DNA from: Deltaproteobacteria bacterium | GTDB lineage: Bacteria > Desulfobacterota > JADFXK01 | Assembly (NCBI GenBank): GCA_015233295.1 | Contig: JADFYC010000010.1 | Location: 1-23,912 of the forward strand | Length of the DNA: 23,912 nt | Direction: 5' to 3' | Shown here: positions 1 to 7,303 of the stretch, in pieces | How the letters are laid out: every line of letters begins with the position of its first letter | Numbering within the stretch: position 1 is the first letter of the stretch | Notes under the pieces: generated by a model | Databases searched by the model: none | What the model was told of the DNA's origin: nothing | What the model saw: only the letters and a program-made list of their open reading frames with translations | Translations under genes and position numbers: made by a program

Positions 1-1
1 G

Positions 2-256
2 GATCGAGATAGGACGGAAAAGGACCGAATCACCGCCCAGGATGATTCAGCCAGAAAACAAGACCAGCAGCAGAAAGTCTCTTTTGAACGGCAAAAAACG
101 CAGCAAGAGCAGGCCGTAAGTAAAACGGAAGAACAATCTGCCCAGACGACGACGCAACAACGAACGCGCACCGAGAGAGATAGTCAGGAGCAGGAAGCCC
201 GGAATAGGGCTTTGAACGAGCGAAGAGTGGGTAACCGCATCAACATAGTGGCCTAG
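2..256 (+). CDS. C-terminal part of a Gln/Glu/Arg-rich hypothetical protein (5' cut by window edge)
   Basis: An open frame runs from base 2 to a TAG at 254-256. It gives 84 residues dominated by Gln, Glu, Arg, Lys and Thr, with no hydrophobic segment, ending in the short hydrophobic tail RINIVA. The composition suggests a flexible or coiled-coil tail. No domain is recognisable. The next gene on the same strand starts 56 bases downstream, so the two may be co-transcribed. Its start lies outside the window. Confidence 0.5.
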   Translation, partial: DRDRTEKDRITAQDDSARKQDQQQKVSFERQKTQQEQAVSKTEEQSAQTTTQQRTRTERDSQEQEARNRALNERRVGNRINIVA

Positions 257-312
257 GTTTAGATCGAAATTGCTCTGCTATTTCGTCGGCCCAAACAGAA
301 GGGAGTCGGGCG

Positions 313-522
313 ATGGCCATAGAAATCCCACAACTTCAAAATATTTTGAAGGTGTATAACAAGCAGCTTCGGGTCATGCGGTTTAATGAGGCCAAAGGGA
401 AGAGTGCAACGCCTCAGGGCCAGCGTGATTCAGTGTCAATCTCGTCGGAAGGCAAACGCCTCCAACAGGCCGCTAACACCCCATCCGGCCCGGGCCATGA
501 AGTTGAAAAAGATCAGGTCTGA
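313..522 (+). CDS. Small hypothetical protein, 69 aa
   Basis: The ATG is preceded by GGGAG at 301-305 with 7-base spacing, a good ribosome binding site, and the frame ends at TGA 520-522. The protein is hydrophilic. Its N-terminal half can form a helix (QLQNILKVYNKQL), followed by RDSVSISSEGKRL. A D-x-V-x-I/L-S-x-E-x-K/R pattern of this kind is familiar from small proteins encoded near flagellar genes in deltaproteobacteria, but that is a weak resemblance from memory and no function is assigned. It may be in an operon with the upstream partial gene. Confidence 0.5.
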   Translation: MAIEIPQLQNILKVYNKQLRVMRFNEAKGKSATPQGQRDSVSISSEGKRLQQAANTPSGPGHEVEKDQV

Positions 523-684
523 GCCGGAATCAAGGTGAGCGGCTCTCCATCAATTGATAAAAAAGAAGTGGATCCTCTGGAATGGACGAACCTGCCGTCG
601 GTCGCAAAATAGACCTCAGTGTGCCGGACTAATATAGTTTAAGCTGATTTAATGGTATGTTATGCCTTTGATTGCAAAAAAAAT

Positions 685-713
685 TTGACTTCCGGTTTGG
701 GTACCTTTAGAAT
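685..713 (+). promoter_or_regulatory. Sigma70-like promoter for the riboswitch-protease unit
   Basis: TTGACT at 685-690 and TAGAAT at 708-713 are separated by 17 bases, close to the consensus. Transcription from here would start about 720, just upstream of the riboswitch aptamer, so the whole aptamer would be in the leader. Confidence 0.65.
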
Positions 714-738
714 AATACAAAAATAGTAGAAATTGATG

Positions 739-836
739 TTTCGCTGAAGGGCAAACTATCCGAAAGGATGGGACGCAAAACTTCCGACCTACGTTCTCCG
801 AGCTGGAGAATATGGTAGCGGGGCTGCTAAGTGAAG
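739..836 (+). ncRNA. Cyclic-di-GMP-I (GEMM-I) riboswitch aptamer
   Basis: The leader carries the GEMM-I core in order: GGGCAAAC (about 749-756), a GAAA-capped hairpin (TATCC-GAAA-GGATG), GGGACGCAAAA, CTTCCGACCTA, a second variable hairpin (TTCTCC-GAGCT-GGAGAA), then ATGGTAGCGGGGCTGCTAAG. A P1 closing stem can form between TTTCGCT (739-745) and AGTGAAG (830-836). The base matching G20 of the Vibrio Vc2 aptamer is G, which favours c-di-GMP. Variants selective for cGAMP carry A there. The aptamer is followed at once by a terminator and then the protease gene, so it should control that gene by transcription termination. Whether it is an ON or OFF switch cannot be decided by eye. Confidence 0.9.
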
Positions 837-848
837 TGAAGCTTTGCG

Positions 849-878
849 CCCGCTTTTTAATCAGAAGCGGGTTTTTTT
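849..878 (+). terminator. Intrinsic terminator, riboswitch expression platform
   Basis: CCCGCTT (849-855) pairs with AAGCGGG (865-871), followed by seven T at 872-878. It lies 12 bases after the riboswitch P1 stem and 56 bases before the protease start, as expected for a riboswitch-controlled terminator. Confidence 0.85.
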
Positions 879-934
879 GTTGTACCTTCAGCCCCTGACT
901 GACTAATAACTAAACTGAGTAAGGAGGCTTGAGC

Positions 935-3424
935 ATGAAGTCACAACGCCGCGTCATCATTTTTGGGGTTATCCTTTGTTCCATGTGGCTGATGGCGCAG
1001 CCGGCCGTCTACGCCCAGGAGCGAGAGTCGGTCAGTCGGGCGATCAATCAACTCAACCAAGAAATTCAGGCTGCTGGTGGCAGATGGGAAGCTGGAGATC
1101 ACCCCATGGCCAGGCTCTCCTATGACGAACTTAAGAGCTATACCGGTTTGCTCCTACCTGAAGGGGTTCAGCCCGGTGAGGAGTCCCCCTCGTTGGCAGA
1201 CAGAGCAGCTACCCTCCCGGCCGCCCTGGATTGGCGCAATAACAACGGCAACTACGTGACCACGCCTAAACAACAAGGGAGCTGTGGCTCGTGTTATATT
1301 TTCAGTTCCGTTGCCGCCTTGGAATCCAAGACCCTTATAGCCCTGAAGACGCCGGGGGTAGCCCTGGATCTTTCGGAACAAATTCCCTTGTCCTGCTGTC
1401 CCACCTGTGGCAATTGTACCCAGGGTGGTTATGTGGATTATGTCCTCGGCTTTTTCAAACAGCAGGGTGACGCGTCGGATTCCTGTCTGCTGTATACGGG
1501 CAACGATAAAGTTACCTGTGACAAAGCCTGCCCCAACTGGACTGCCGGCGCCTATAAGTTGGCCGGTTATACGGTCCAAGTCGCTTCCACCAATCTCGAC
1601 ACAACCATTGCCGGCGTCAAAAATGCTCTCAACTCTTCCGGGCCGATTATTGCCTCCATGGCCGTATACGAAGATTTCCCCAAATATAGTAAAGGTGTTT
1701 ACTCTTATACCTCCGGTCGACTCCTGGGCTATCATGCCATATTGATCGTCGGATATGACGATTCGCAGCAAGCTCTGATCGTAAAAAACAGTTGGGGCAC
1801 AGCCTGGGGAGAAAGCGGGTTTTTTAGAATCGCCTATAGCCAGTGTGCGACGACTTCTCTCACCCAGTTTGCCTATTTCACCTGGGTGTTAGGAAATGCT
1901 ATTCTACCGGCGTCTCCCACCCCGACCCCCACGCCCCAAAATGTCACCTTAACCGTGAGCGTCAGTCCCTCCGGGGCCGGCCAGATCACCGAACCGGTTA
2001 ATAAGACCATCTCCTGCACCGGGACATGCACCAAGCAATTCCCTAAAGGGACGACGGTGCAACTTTCTGCCCAGCCGGTGGCCGGGAAAACCTTTAAGGA
2101 TTGGCAGGGACCGGTCGCGTCGAAGAGTGGCTCTAATGCCACAGTGACCATGGACGGCGACAAGACCATTACCGCCCTTTTTGATGACGTCAAACCCACT
2201 CTGACCATTACCCTTGACCCGATCAATTCCGGAACCGTCACCGGGACGGGCGGCATCATCGTTAAAACATCGGGAACCTATACCTTCACTAAAGGGGCCC
2301 AGGTCACTCTGACCGCCACTCCCAACCAGGACTATCTACTCAAAGGCTGGGTGGGAACAACCTCGGGCGGAGCCGTCACCACCCTTCCCGTGGTGATGGA
2401 TACGAATCAAACGATCACCGTGCAGTTCGCCAAAAAGGGATCAGTAACCGTCAAGACCAACATTGCCACCAACTTCTCCGTCACCGAAAAAACGGCTGCC
2501 GGCACCAAGACAACCAATGTAGTCAATAACACCGTTTATTCCAACACTCAGGCCTGGCCGGGGGATTATAGCGTGACCTTCCTCCCCAAAACGGGGTACA
2601 ACCTGCCCGCACCCAGCACGCTCACAGCCACCCTAACCAGCGGCGGTCAATTGACCTTTACCGGGACCTATGCCGTCCAGAAAAAGGCGAACGGCGACGA
2701 TAGCAATGAGTACGGCGACTCCTCCGTTGTCTCTATCGCCCAAGAATGTAATTGTCCACCGGAGTATGTGGGCTTAGAAGACTGCCGGTACACCGACCGG
2801 AATGGCGTTCTGTATCCCGCAAGCTGGACTTGCGTACCGGCCGATCCCCAGGGGCAGAAAATGGCCGTGATGTATCACTGGATATTTGGGAAAGACAATG
2901 TCTCGGATGGCGATATATCCAGTCAATGGGCCATGCTGAGTGTCAATATCAAGCCCCGCGATCCGGATTTGAGAACCTGGCTGGCCCCGTTGAGCATGTT
3001 CGGCCCGGCCTATGGCACTACCTACACTTTGACCAATGGTCAGGTCCAAACTTATGTTCCCAATCAACCCGACCAAGCGCCGTTCACTCTGGAACCCGGA
3101 AAAGGTTACTACATTGAATTACCCGGCAGTTTTGGTCAGCCCATGCCTCTGATCGTTACCGGGGAAAAGCTGAGCCTGACCAATATTAACTTGACTAAGG
3201 GCCTAAACTTCGTCGGATTCAATGGGCCGCTGGAAATGCCCATCGATAGCGCCATTCAATCAATTGCCGCCGTTTGTACCAAGGTTTCCACCCTGGTTGA
3301 TGGTAATTGGCTAACTTATGTTCCAGGCGGGCAGGGCAACACGCTGCTGTCCATGACCCCCGGCGAGGCTTATTTGGTTGAAGTCTCGGCCGATGCCGTT
3401 CTCTCGTTACCGGAAAACAACTAA
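935..3424 (+). CDS. Secreted papain-family (C1) cysteine protease with bacterial repeat domains
   Basis: The ATG at 935 is chosen over the upstream in-frame TTG (929) because AAGGAGG at 921-927 sits 7 bases before it. An N-terminal signal peptide ends near AVYAQ. The peptidase domain spans about residues 95-320: oxyanion Gln and catalytic Cys in QQGSCGSCYIFSS (Cys about 120), His in GYHAILIVGYDD (about 267) and Asn in VKNSWGTAWGESGFF (about 285). The mature enzyme has several extra Cys pairs. A PTPTPTP linker then leads to two tandem beta-rich repeats, each ending in a K-x-W...I-T-x-x-F pattern typical of bacterial surface repeat domains. The C-terminal 200 residues form an unassigned module with GKGYYIEL and GEAYLVEV segments. 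The protein is 829 aa. It probably acts outside the cell or on the surface, for example in adhesin or matrix processing. The riboswitch upstream ties its expression to c-di-GMP. Confidence 0.9.
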   Translation: MKSQRRVIIFGVILCSMWLMAQPAVYAQERESVSRAINQLNQEIQAAGGRWEAGDHPMARLSYDELKSYTGLLLPEGVQPGEESPSLADRAATLPAALDWRNNNGNYVTTPKQQGSCGSCYIFSSVAALESKTLIALKTPGVALDLSEQIPLSCCPTCGNCTQGGYVDYVLGFFKQQGDASDSCLLYTGNDKVTCDKACPNWTAGAYKLAGYTVQVASTNLDTTIAGVKNALNSSGPIIASMAVYEDFPKYSKGVYSYTSGRLLGYHAILIVGYDDSQQALIVKNSWGTAWGESGFFRIAYSQCATTSLTQFAYFTWVLGNAILPASPTPTPTPQNVTLTVSVSPSGAGQITEPVNKTISCTGTCTKQFPKGTTVQLSAQPVAGKTFKDWQGPVASKSGSNATVTMDGDKTITALFDDVKPTLTITLDPINSGTVTGTGGIIVKTSGTYTFTKGAQVTLTATPNQDYLLKGWVGTTSGGAVTTLPVVMDTNQTITVQFAKKGSVTVKTNIATNFSVTEKTAAGTKTTNVVNNTVYSNTQAWPGDYSVTFLPKTGYNLPAPSTLTATLTSGGQLTFTGTYAVQKKANGDDSNEYGDSSVVSIAQECNCPPEYVGLEDCRYTDRNGVLYPASWTCVPADPQGQKMAVMYHWIFGKDNVSDGDISSQWAMLSVNIKPRDPDLRTWLAPLSMFGPAYGTTYTLTNGQVQTYVPNQPDQAPFTLEPGKGYYIELPGSFGQPMPLIVTGEKLSLTNINLTKGLNFVGFNGPLEMPIDSAIQSIAAVCTKVSTLVDGNWLTYVPGGQGNTLLSMTPGEAYLVEVSADAVLSLPENN

Positions 3425-3485
3425 CCAAACCGGGTCGGCGGTCAGCCCTCATCTGACTACCTACGGCTGACGGCCTACCAAACCA

Positions 3486-3535
3486 GCATCCGTGGTGACG
3501 TCCCTCCGACGCCTGGCCACGGGTGCTCTTTTTTT
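3486..3535 (+). terminator. Intrinsic terminator after the protease gene
   Basis: GCATCCGTGG (3486-3495) pairs with CCACGGGTGC (3517-3526), ten pairs with one G-T wobble, followed by TCTTTTTTT. It ends the riboswitch-protease transcription unit. Confidence 0.8.
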
Positions 3536-3661
3536 GTTTCACATCTGGTCGATGGCCGATTTTGATGAGAGATCGTCACGAGGGAATTCCCATTTTTGTC
3601 TGAGGAGCGCCGCTAAATAAATTTGCGATTGATATTTTGATTCGGAACGGGACAATAATGG

Positions 3662-3690
3662 TTCATTTTCGCGGAGTAATTTGCTATAAT
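3662..3690 (+). promoter_or_regulatory. Probable promoter of the RelE-type toxin-antitoxin pair
   Basis: A perfect TATAAT at 3685-3690 has a weak -35 (TTCATT, 3662-3667) at 17 bases. The antitoxin ATG follows at 3718 with AAGGAG 6 bases ahead of it. The rest of the gap from 3536 to 3660 shows nothing recognisable. Confidence 0.55.
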
Positions 3691-3717
3691 AAAGGCAGAA
3701 TTTAACAAGGAGACATT

Positions 3718-3954
3718 ATGGGGATTTTCACTATTGAATATTCGGATGACATGGTAGCGGCGGCCATAAAGGTTTTTTTGGAGACCTTGCCTCCGCAATC
3801 CGTCAGGTCGGTCAGGATTTTTCCGGAATTACCGCAAGAATGGGATCATATTCCATATGCTTCGGATGAAGAACAAAAGGAAATTGAGGAGGAATTAAAG
3901 GACCCTGAATGTCATATCCTATCTTCAGAAGAGATTGTGACTATTAAAATATGA
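3718..3954 (+). CDS. Putative antitoxin of a RelE/ParE-type module, 78 aa
   Basis: The frame starts at an ATG with AAGGAG 6 bases upstream and ends in TGA at 3952-3954. The product is acidic, especially in its C-terminal half (DEEQKEIEEELKDPE), as antitoxins of this kind often are. It has no clear DNA-binding motif. Identification as an antitoxin rests mainly on position: 10 bases downstream begins a RelE-like toxin reading frame. No specific family is recognised. Confidence 0.55.
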   Translation: MGIFTIEYSDDMVAAAIKVFLETLPPQSVRSVRIFPELPQEWDHIPYASDEEQKEIEEELKDPECHILSSEEIVTIKI

Positions 3955-3964
3955 ATGATTCTAA

Positions 3965-4241
3965 ATGAAGAATTCAGTATTCTAAAAAAGCAGATAAGTT
4001 TTTGGCCAAGAATTCGGCCGCGATCAGGAAGGATGATGTGCGAAACTCGATTGTTTCGGCTGTAAAGAAAATTTTAAAGATAGAGGATAACCATATCGAT
4101 GTCATTCAGTTAAATGGTGCTTTAAGAGGTAGCTGTAGAATTAGGACAGGGAAAATACGTATTGTTTTTGAACTCATCCTGGAAGAAGCCTATGTTGCTT
4201 TCGTTGACAATGTTTCTTTCAGGAAAGATGCTTACAGATAG
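3965..4241 (+). pseudogene. RelE/ParE-family toxin with a frameshifted N-terminus
   Basis: The open frame covering 3969-4241 encodes a RelE/ParE-superfamily toxin: YSKKADKFLAKN near the start, then LNGALRGSCRIRTGKIRIVF and a C-terminal FRKDAYR, the usual R-x-R...I-V-F...R-K-D-x-Y pattern. The natural ATG at 3965 lies in another frame and reads MKNSVF then stops. Removing one A from ATGAAGAATTC restores MKIQYSKKADKFLAKN, exactly the N-terminus expected. The gene is therefore probably inactivated by a one-base insertion, unless it is an assembly error. An in-frame TTG at 4002 exists but would remove the first strand and helix. The neighbouring antitoxin is intact. Confidence 0.65.
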
Positions 4242-4332
4242 TTCATACGCGAATTACATTCCTGGTTCCTTTTTCAACTTAAGGGCTGGTATGAAAAAAG
4301 AGCAGGCAGGCGGCAGAGGAACGGAGGCATGG

Positions 4333-6549
4333 ATGAATAAGCGTCTTCTCCAGGTTTGGCTGAGACTGATTGGGATCGTGATTTTCGTCCTAACCACCGG
4401 GGGTGCGGTATGGGCTCAAGGCATCCAGGTGGATGGAGTGTGGCGAAGCTCTGATAACTTGAGCATCTTTATTCAGAATTATACCCAGGGTGACGCCATC
4501 TGCATCTTGTCGATGGACGGTCACAATATGCTGGTCTTTTATGACCGGGAATTTTCGGGAGAGGCCTTTGCAGGTTCCAGCCTCCCCTCTAACCTGGGTG
4601 CCTATTATCTCTTGATTTCATTTTCTTCTTCCGGTCAGGCTCAATATTCTTTGATTGATGATTCCACCGGAAAGAGCAGGGCGGGGGACATGACCAAGGA
4701 ACCGGCGGAGGGAGCTGAAGTTAACGGCGCCACTGACGGGATCTGGCAGAGCGACCCCGTGGCCGTGCCCAAATTTTACTTTCAACGTTATAATAACGGC
4801 GGGGCCATACTGCTTAAGGCTGAAGATGCTACAAAATGTGAAGTCTTTTATGACCCATCGGCTGAGCCGTTCTGGTTTCAAGGCCAAGATATATACGCCC
4901 CTCACCAGGCTGCGGCCGCTTTTTCCTTTTTGAGCTCCGATCATGGACAGGTTATCCGAACGTCCAATGATGGCGGGTCGGAAGAGTGGAATGTTAGCCG
5001 ACTCAGTGTGGCCGGCCGCTTAACCACCACTTCCAGCACTTCAACCACCACTAGCGTCACAACCACCAGGCCTTCCACAACTACGACGACCACCAAGGCA
5101 ACCACAACCACCGCCTCAACGACCACCACCAAGCCTACTACTACCACAGCGGCGACAACTACCTCCACGGTGACCACAACCACCGGCGCAACCACGACCA
5201 CCTTACAATCGGCCTTGTATAGGCCCCAGCCGATTGCCCCGGCCGCTAAACTTACCAATATTACACCGGATTATATTTGGGCCGCGGTTTCCGCCGCGAC
5301 TGGATATCGATTTCAAATTAGTAATGCCTCGGGGATCAAAATTGACCAATCATATTCTGCGGCAGAGGCAAAGTGCCCATCAGGAACGGGAACATGTTCG
5401 GTCACACCAAACTTCCCGCTTAGTTCAGACAATTACAAATGGTCTGTTCAAGCTGTCAATGGTCAAACCTCTGGTCCCTGGAGTGAGGAAACAGTTTTCT
5501 CGTTTTACACTACGGCAAAATTGGTCAAGAAACGCTTTGGTTTTCATATGGTCCCGGTGGAAATACACCTTACGGCCGGAAATGCCTCAACCCCATCTGA
5601 TCGCCCCACGCAACCGACCATCCTGTGGCCCGTTCGTCAGCCAGGTGGGTCGCTGACCTGGTTGAACCTGGCCCGTCACGAGTCGTCGGGACAACTAATG
5701 GAAGTGACCGCCGGGTCCCGGGTGGCCTCCATCACGTATCCCGATACGGCTGATTTTATCCGATGCGCCCAACTGGGGTCCTGGTTGGTGGCCAATATTT
5801 ATACGGATTGGTGGGTAGATGACTCCCTCCGGCCCCATTTAAAGGCATTCATTGATCAGGCTGCCGCGGCTGGTTTAAAACTCATTGTGCGCACGGAGGA
5901 TACCACGCGCTATAGCAGTAGTCCTCAAGCGCAACCAACGGATGAAACCTGGTTCCAAAATAGGTGGACTCCTTATGTGACCCAGATGGTCCAATACGGG
6001 GCTGGGAAAGTCTGGGGTTATCAGATTTGGAACGAAGCCTGGAATCCTTCTGATTATGTCCTCGGCCCAACCGGGGCCATGATCACGACTGATGAGTACG
6101 TCCGTAACTTGAGTCGGACTCGTGACTTAATCAAGAATATAGATCCTAACGCGGCAGTGGTCATGGTGGGATTGACCAGTATTATCGAGTCTGAACATTT
6201 TGCTATTGCCGTCGACTTACTCGGAAAAGGAGTGGAACAAGTCTCAGACTATTTCAATTTTCATTATTACCCAAAGGAAATCGATGTGGGTGACTTCCTG
6301 AGAATCTATCCGATCAGCACACTTTCGACCAACCCCTGGATAATCACTGAGTGTAATAATTTCTTTGTATCGGCCGACTCAGCCACCAAGTGGAAGTCGA
6401 TCAGTGATATCTGGACGGCAGTTGACGGGTGGGGCAAAACTCCGCAAGCCCTGATGGCTTTTCTCTGGAATTCCTCTGATGGGCTGGAAGGTTGGGCGAT
6501 TAAGGGGACTCCTTTGGAAAAAATAATCGAAACGGAAGTAACGGATTAG
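4333..6549 (+). CDS. Secreted clan GH-A-like glycoside hydrolase with Thr-rich linker
   Basis: Start 4333 is preferred because GGAGG (4323-4327) lies 5 bases ahead and the signal peptide (hydrophobic LIGIVIFVLTTGGAVWAQ) begins directly after it. An in-frame ATG at 4291 is possible. The 738-aa product has four parts. First, two homologous N-terminal modules each begin DG-x-W-x-S and contain a VFYD motif. Second, a Thr/Ser-rich linker follows (about 230-292). Third, a fibronectin-III-like domain contains YRFQIS and YKWSVQAVNG. Fourth, a TIM-barrel-like domain runs from about 395 to the end. That barrel carries IWNEAWNP (acid/base Glu about 568) and WIITECNN (nucleophile Glu about 673), the spacing and motifs of clan GH-A glycosidases such as GH5 or GH39 relatives. 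The substrate cannot be told. Exopolysaccharide processing is plausible. Confidence 0.75.
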   Translation: MNKRLLQVWLRLIGIVIFVLTTGGAVWAQGIQVDGVWRSSDNLSIFIQNYTQGDAICILSMDGHNMLVFYDREFSGEAFAGSSLPSNLGAYYLLISFSSSGQAQYSLIDDSTGKSRAGDMTKEPAEGAEVNGATDGIWQSDPVAVPKFYFQRYNNGGAILLKAEDATKCEVFYDPSAEPFWFQGQDIYAPHQAAAAFSFLSSDHGQVIRTSNDGGSEEWNVSRLSVAGRLTTTSSTSTTTSVTTTRPSTTTTTTKATTTTASTTTTKPTTTTAATTTSTVTTTTGATTTTLQSALYRPQPIAPAAKLTNITPDYIWAAVSAATGYRFQISNASGIKIDQSYSAAEAKCPSGTGTCSVTPNFPLSSDNYKWSVQAVNGQTSGPWSEETVFSFYTTAKLVKKRFGFHMVPVEIHLTAGNASTPSDRPTQPTILWPVRQPGGSLTWLNLARHESSGQLMEVTAGSRVASITYPDTADFIRCAQLGSWLVANIYTDWWVDDSLRPHLKAFIDQAAAAGLKLIVRTEDTTRYSSSPQAQPTDETWFQNRWTPYVTQMVQYGAGKVWGYQIWNEAWNPSDYVLGPTGAMITTDEYVRNLSRTRDLIKNIDPNAAVVMVGLTSIIESEHFAIAVDLLGKGVEQVSDYFNFHYYPKEIDVGDFLRIYPISTLSTNPWIITECNNFFVSADSATKWKSISDIWTAVDGWGKTPQALMAFLWNSSDGLEGWAIKGTPLEKIIETEVTD
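5022..5206 (+). repeat. Low-complexity ACC/ACA-rich tract encoding a Thr linker
   Basis: About 185 bases of near-continuous Thr codons (ACC, ACA, ACT, ACG) are interrupted by Ser, Ala, Lys, Pro and Val. They encode the flexible, probably O-glycosylatable linker of the glycoside hydrolase. Such tracts vary in length between strains. The opposite strand reads as a meaningless Val-rich frame. Confidence 0.85.
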
Positions 6550-6577
6550 AAACCTAAGACAAACTGGTTTCGATAGC

Positions 6578-7270
6578 TTAAGTTTCTGTGTTCCATACCT
6601 TCACTTTTTCAACGATCTTCGGAATGAAGCAGGAAAAGACAAAAAGAGCCAAAGAAAATACAATCTTCCAACTGAGAAGCCGCCCCCACTGACCGCTCAC
6701 CCAAATGTCCCTCACCGCGCCGATCAAGAAGGTAAAGATAAACGTTCCGACGATGATGCCCAGTCCTGTTCCGAAGAAATAATCCCAAAATCGGACTTTG
6801 GTTAGACCCATGCCGAAGTTCATCGGTGTAAACGGAAAATAGACCAGGCGTAAATAGAGGACGGTGGCAAATCCGTTTCGTTCAATCGCGTCGTCATATT
6901 TCTTAAGCTTATCACCGATGAGTGATGAGGCAAAATCCCGGCCAAGATAACGTCCAATAAAAAAGGCCAGGCTGGACCCGATCATGGCCCCCAGCCAGGC
7001 GTATAGAAATCCGAAGTAAGGACCGAAAACGGCCGCGCCCAAGGCCGTTAGAAATGTTCCGGGGAGGAAGAGACAAACCCCGACGACGTATAGAACCACA
7101 TAAGCCAGAGGCGCCCAAGCCCCGACAGTTTTGAGGAAGAGGCCGAGTCGGTCGGCCGTAAGGGTCTCTCTGACCGGGGTGAAGCGAACCAGGGCCACGG
7201 CCGCGATGATAAAGATACCCAACCCAGCCGCTTTGATGACGGCTTTTTTCCGGTTATTTTTAGCATTCAT
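6578..7270 (-). CDS. TVP38/TMEM64 (DedA-superfamily) integral membrane protein
   Basis: The protein is 230 aa, starting at an ATG with AGGA 6-9 bases upstream. It has five to six hydrophobic segments and the VTT/SNARE-associated domain pattern: FLPGTFLTALGAAVFGP and GSSLAFFIGRYLGRD, then the R-x-V-x-FPFTPMNFGMGLT loop. These features define the TVP38/TMEM64 group, inner-membrane proteins related to DedA with proposed lipid or ion transport roles. It begins 33 bases after the rhodanese-DsbD selenoprotein gene and is probably the last gene of that operon. TVP38 proteins often sit beside thiol-redox and metal-reductase genes, but the specific role here is unknown. It converges with the glycoside hydrolase gene, leaving 28 bases between stops and no clear terminator. 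Confidence 0.85.
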   Translation of the reverse strand: MNAKNNRKKAVIKAAGLGIFIIAAVALVRFTPVRETLTADRLGLFLKTVGAWAPLAYVVLYVVGVCLFLPGTFLTALGAAVFGPYFGFLYAWLGAMIGSSLAFFIGRYLGRDFASSLIGDKLKKYDDAIERNGFATVLYLRLVYFPFTPMNFGMGLTKVRFWDYFFGTGLGIIVGTFIFTFLIGAVRDIWVSGQWGRLLSWKIVFSLALFVFSCFIPKIVEKVKVWNTET

Positions 7271-7303
7271 GAAATTTCCTGTGGTTTCGCTTTGTTTTCT
7301 TTC

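Noticed and set aside
739..836. cGAMP-selective GEMM-Ib variant of the riboswitch
   Set aside because: The base matching position 20 is G, while cGAMP-selective members carry A.
4941..5258. Val-rich minus-strand frame opposite the Thr linker
   Set aside because: It is the antisense of Thr codons (GGT/GTG/GTT giving Val) and has no independent support.
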